From: Haloarcula hispanica ATCC 33960
GTDB taxonomy: Archaea > Halobacteriota > Halobacteria > Halobacteriales > Haloarculaceae
NCBI RefSeq assembly: GCF_000223905.1
Contig: NC_015948.1
Coordinates: forward strand, 2,931,272-2,995,271
Direction of reading: 5' to 3'
DNA length: 64,000 bases
Shown here: in pieces, positions 62,425 through 64,000 of the stretch
Layout of the letters: each line of letters opens with the position of its first letter
Numbering within the stretch: the stretch's first letter is position 1
Program-made: the position numbers and the translations under genes
The notes under the pieces: model-generated
Told to the model about the DNA's origin: nothing
The model's database searches: none
The model's input: the letters and a program-made list of their open reading frames with translations, nothing else

Positions 62425-63066
62425 TCACCCGAAGTACTCCGCGATTTTGTCGTAGACTTCGTCCATGTTGTCTCCCTCGAGCGCCGAGAGCGGAATCGTC
62501 TCGTGCTGGGGGTAGGCGTTTCGGATGCGCTGGACGGAGGACTCCTCCAGATCGATCTTGTTTGCAAGAATCAACACCGGCAGGTCCTGACTCTCGATGA
62601 TGCCGATGAGCATGGTGTTGACCTGCGTGAACGGATCGGTCGCGGAGTCAAGCACGTAAATGACACCGTCGACGTCCTCGCGGAGCCAGTGCATCGCTTC
62701 GGCGACGCCCTCGGTCGCTTCGCGGGAGCGACGGACGGCGTCGTCTTTCTCCATGTCGTGTTCGAGGAATTCGGTGTAATCGACCTTCGTCGTCACGCCG
62801 GGCGTGTCGACGATGTCGATTGTCACTTTCTTCCCGTCGCGTTCGATCTCGACGTTCTCCTTTCGGCGCGCACGGCGAGTCTCGTGTGGAACGTGACTCT
62901 CCGGACCGACGGCGTCGCCAGTCCAGTCCCGTGCGATGCGGTTCGCCAGCGTCGTCTTGCCGGCGTTCGGCGGGCCGTAGATACCGATCCGCTTCGGATC
63001 CTCTTCGGAGAACAGCGTCGATGCCGCGCGTGAGATGCTATCTTTGAGGTTTGTTAACAATCCCAT
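62425..63066 (-). CDS. oapA: Origin-associated GTPase OapA (Era-like)
   Basis: This 213-residue GTPase has G1 IYGPPNAGKTTLANRI, G3 DIVDTPGVTTKV and G4 ILANKIDLEES. It is the first gene of oapA-oapB-oapC, reading away from the origin. Its ATG is 234 bases from the first ORB at 63298. The gene order oapCBA-oriC matches haloarchaeal oriC1. Confidence 0.92.
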   Translation of the reverse strand: MGLLTNLKDSISRAASTLFSEEDPKRIGIYGPPNAGKTTLANRIARDWTGDAVGPESHVPHETRRARRKENVEIERDGKKVTIDIVDTPGVTTKVDYTEFLEHDMEKDDAVRRSREATEGVAEAMHWLREDVDGVIYVLDSATDPFTQVNTMLIGIIESQDLPVLILANKIDLEESSVQRIRNAYPQHETIPLSALEGDNMDEVYDKIAEYFG

Positions 63067-63297
63067 CCTATCCTCCCGCCGCCCGGAGTCGTCCGGTATG
63101 GCGGCTCTGCCCGTAAAAGATAGGCGAATTCACTTAAGCCTACGTCAGACATTAGTCCTTTTTCTGACATGGGGAGGCATAGCACAGATCAGCGTGTGCG
63201 CGTTTCCGCGGATGCAATCGGGACGGGAACTGTTCGGGTGGAGTCCGGTCATCCGAAACCCAGCGATTCGGATTAGGGGTGGACCATCCTAGCCCCC

Positions 63298-63320
63298 CAC
63301 CCCTTTGTTTCAGGTGGAAC
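63298..63320 (-). repeat. Origin recognition box ORB1
   Basis: On the minus strand: TTCCACCTGAAACAAAGGGG followed by TGGGGGGCTAGG, i.e. ORB plus G-string. Confidence 0.85.
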
Positions 63321-63399
63321 GACAGACATCCCTGGGGAGGGGGTGGAGAATTACCGATCAAATCGGGAGCGGACCAGCTGTTCAAATCGGCGCGACTCG

Positions 63400-63535
63400 C
63401 CATACCGCTAGTTAGAACGGCCTAGACACTAGAAAACTGTATACTACCCTCTACTAGGGATTTGTTTTATCTAGTGCGGCTTTGGTTTATGAGGTAGTGT
63501 ATTAAACCTTTCCCCTTACTAGAGGACATTTTCGT
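63400..63535. other. AT-rich candidate unwinding element between the ORBs
   Basis: This is the most A/T-rich stretch of the origin, with repeated CTAG (in CTAGACACTAG, TACTAGGG, ATCTAGTG, TACTAGAGG) and TTTATGAGG/GTATTAAACC words. Confidence 0.7.
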
Positions 63536-63568
63536 CACCCTCACCCCCTCCCCCCGGGCCTGTTTCCC

Positions 63569-63591
63569 GTTCCACCGGAAACGGAGGGGTG
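63569..63591 (+). repeat. Origin recognition box ORB2
   Basis: Plus strand: TTCCACCGGAAACGGAGGGG followed by a G8 run at 63591-63598, the classical haloarchaeal ORB with G-string. It is the inverted partner of ORB1. Confidence 0.88.
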
Positions 63592-63845
63592 GGGGGGGTT
63601 GGCCCGTTACGGTCGCTTTGTCCTACAGGTCCCGTCCTGCCGTGGTACCACCACTCGTGTTCACACAGCGTACCAGCTCCCGGAACCACTCCATGGCTCC
63701 CCTTCCCCTCCACTCATACCCCTGCCGTGCCATGCCCGTCTAACCCAGTGAAACTGAAGCTATAGTCCTCTTTACGACAACGGAACCCATGCGGGAGCAC
63801 TCATAAATATGCCAACATATATGTTTCATGGGTGGTGTACCGAAA

Positions 63846-63855
63846 TATTTAATAT
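63846..63855 (+). promoter_or_regulatory. TATA-like box upstream of terminal ORF
   Basis: TATTTAATAT is centred about 23 bases before ATG 63874, which suits a leaderless transcript. Confidence 0.5.
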
Positions 63856-63873
63856 CGACTCACGGTACGGTTC

Positions 63874-64000
63874 ATGTGGTTCAACTGGACGCACCGGAGA
63901 GCGCTGATGCTCACTAACGACGGTACTGACGCACTCCTCGCTCCCTCTGTTCCGGTGTCTCCAACTCTCTCCACACGAAACGAAGGGGACTCTCTCGACT
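63874..64000 (+). CDS. Start of an ORF running off the window, candidate origin-adjacent gene
   Basis: An ATG at 63874 is preceded by a good TATA-like box and opens a frame to the window end: MWFNWTHRRALMLTND and then about 26 residues. By position beside oriC1 an Orc1/Cdc6 gene is expected, but the visible residues do not resemble the Orc1 N-termini I remember, and an ORB-like motif (63969-63989) overlaps the frame. The reading frame may be a short leader or non-coding. Confidence 0.35.
   Translation, partial: MWFNWTHRRALMLTNDGTDALLAPSVPVSPTLSTRNEGDSLD
63969..63989 (+). repeat. Third ORB-like motif
   Basis: Plus strand CTCCACACGAAACGAAGGGG, similar to ORB2 (TTCCACCGGAAACGGAGGGG), in the same orientation and about 400 bases further right. 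Confidence 0.55.

Larger units (their letters stand above)
63240..63600. other. Replication origin (oriC1-like)
   Basis: Two origin recognition boxes in opposite orientation, each followed outward by a long G-tract, flank an AT-rich segment of about 130 bases (63400-63535), the likely duplex-unwinding element. The oap genes lie to the left, as known for haloarchaeal oriC1. An orc1/cdc6 gene would be expected just to the right of the window. Confidence 0.85.

Noticed and set aside
1..64000. CRISPR arrays, rRNA genes, transposases and restriction or toxin-antitoxin systems
   Set aside because: None was seen anywhere in the window after reading both strands for repeats and typical motifs.

Overview
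The window is chromosomal DNA of a haloarchaeon, most likely a Haloarcula. The GC content is high and the predicted proteins are strongly acidic. There is archaeal replication and repair machinery (PolD large subunit, Hef, OapABC and an oriC), the archaeal IMP cyclohydrolase PurO, carrier-protein (LysW-type) arginine synthesis, and a malate dehydrogenase that, from memory, is almost identical to the crystallised Haloarcula marismortui enzyme. The gene set is mostly core and densely packed. The main accessory-looking spots are 16.3-16.8 kb, 23.9-24.2 kb and 32.0-33.4 kb.

Layout. 0-4.3 kb: the 3' part of hemL, a beta-propeller protein, a REC-PAS-PAS response regulator and prs. 4.3-16.3 kb: ileS and a bacterial-type leuS on the minus strand, with small genes between them (uracil-DNA glycosylase, HIT hydrolase, a MinD-like ATPase, a Usp protein, an RNase H-fold exonuclease, a rhomboid protease, a DUF123 nuclease and two tiny zinc-ribbon proteins). 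16.8-22 kb: a complete BMP-type nucleoside ABC transporter operon. 22-24.3 kb: a PiT phosphate transporter, a Usp protein and tRNA-Gln(CUG) with a decayed copy of its 3' end. 24.4-32 kb: purO, a metallophosphoesterase, a J-domain/[2Fe-2S] ferredoxin fusion, aspartate kinase, a GNAT-like protein, a YndJ/DUF4166 pair, a threonine synthase with a predicted membrane tail, and an HTH regulator. 32-33.4 kb: an AT-richer gap and a phosphoribosyltransferase-HAD fusion gene. 33.4-42.6 kb: the whole arginine operon, argG-argH and argW-argX-argC-argB-argD-argE-argF, read leftward. 43-46.5 kb: a secreted coiled-coil protein, a membrane-anchored HTH protein and small genes. 46.5-56.5 kb: polC with a 180-residue mini-intein, serA, a CBS protein, glyS and a CDP/dolichol kinase-like protein. 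56.6-64 kb: hef, an SSSCA1-like protein, mdh, oapC-oapB-oapA, the replication origin and the start of an ORF running off the edge.

Functional links. The origin (two inverted ORBs with G-tracts around an AT-rich segment) lies beside the origin-associated oap genes, and the PolD subunit and Hef are encoded within 18 kb of it. Aspartate kinase and threonine synthase supply the aspartate family of amino acids. All the steps from glutamate to arginine that use the carrier protein are encoded together.

The most notable signals not explained by single genes are three. (1) Sequences resembling the origin's ORB occur away from the origin, including a divergent pair inside the linker-coding part of hef. 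(2) An 18-codon in-frame insertion in ileS is bounded by a 9-bp direct repeat and uses the same GC-rich sequence vocabulary as non-coding islands in this window. (3) A duplicated 3' end of tRNA-Gln suggests an old integration scar. All family names were assigned by reading the sequence and from memory; no database search was run.
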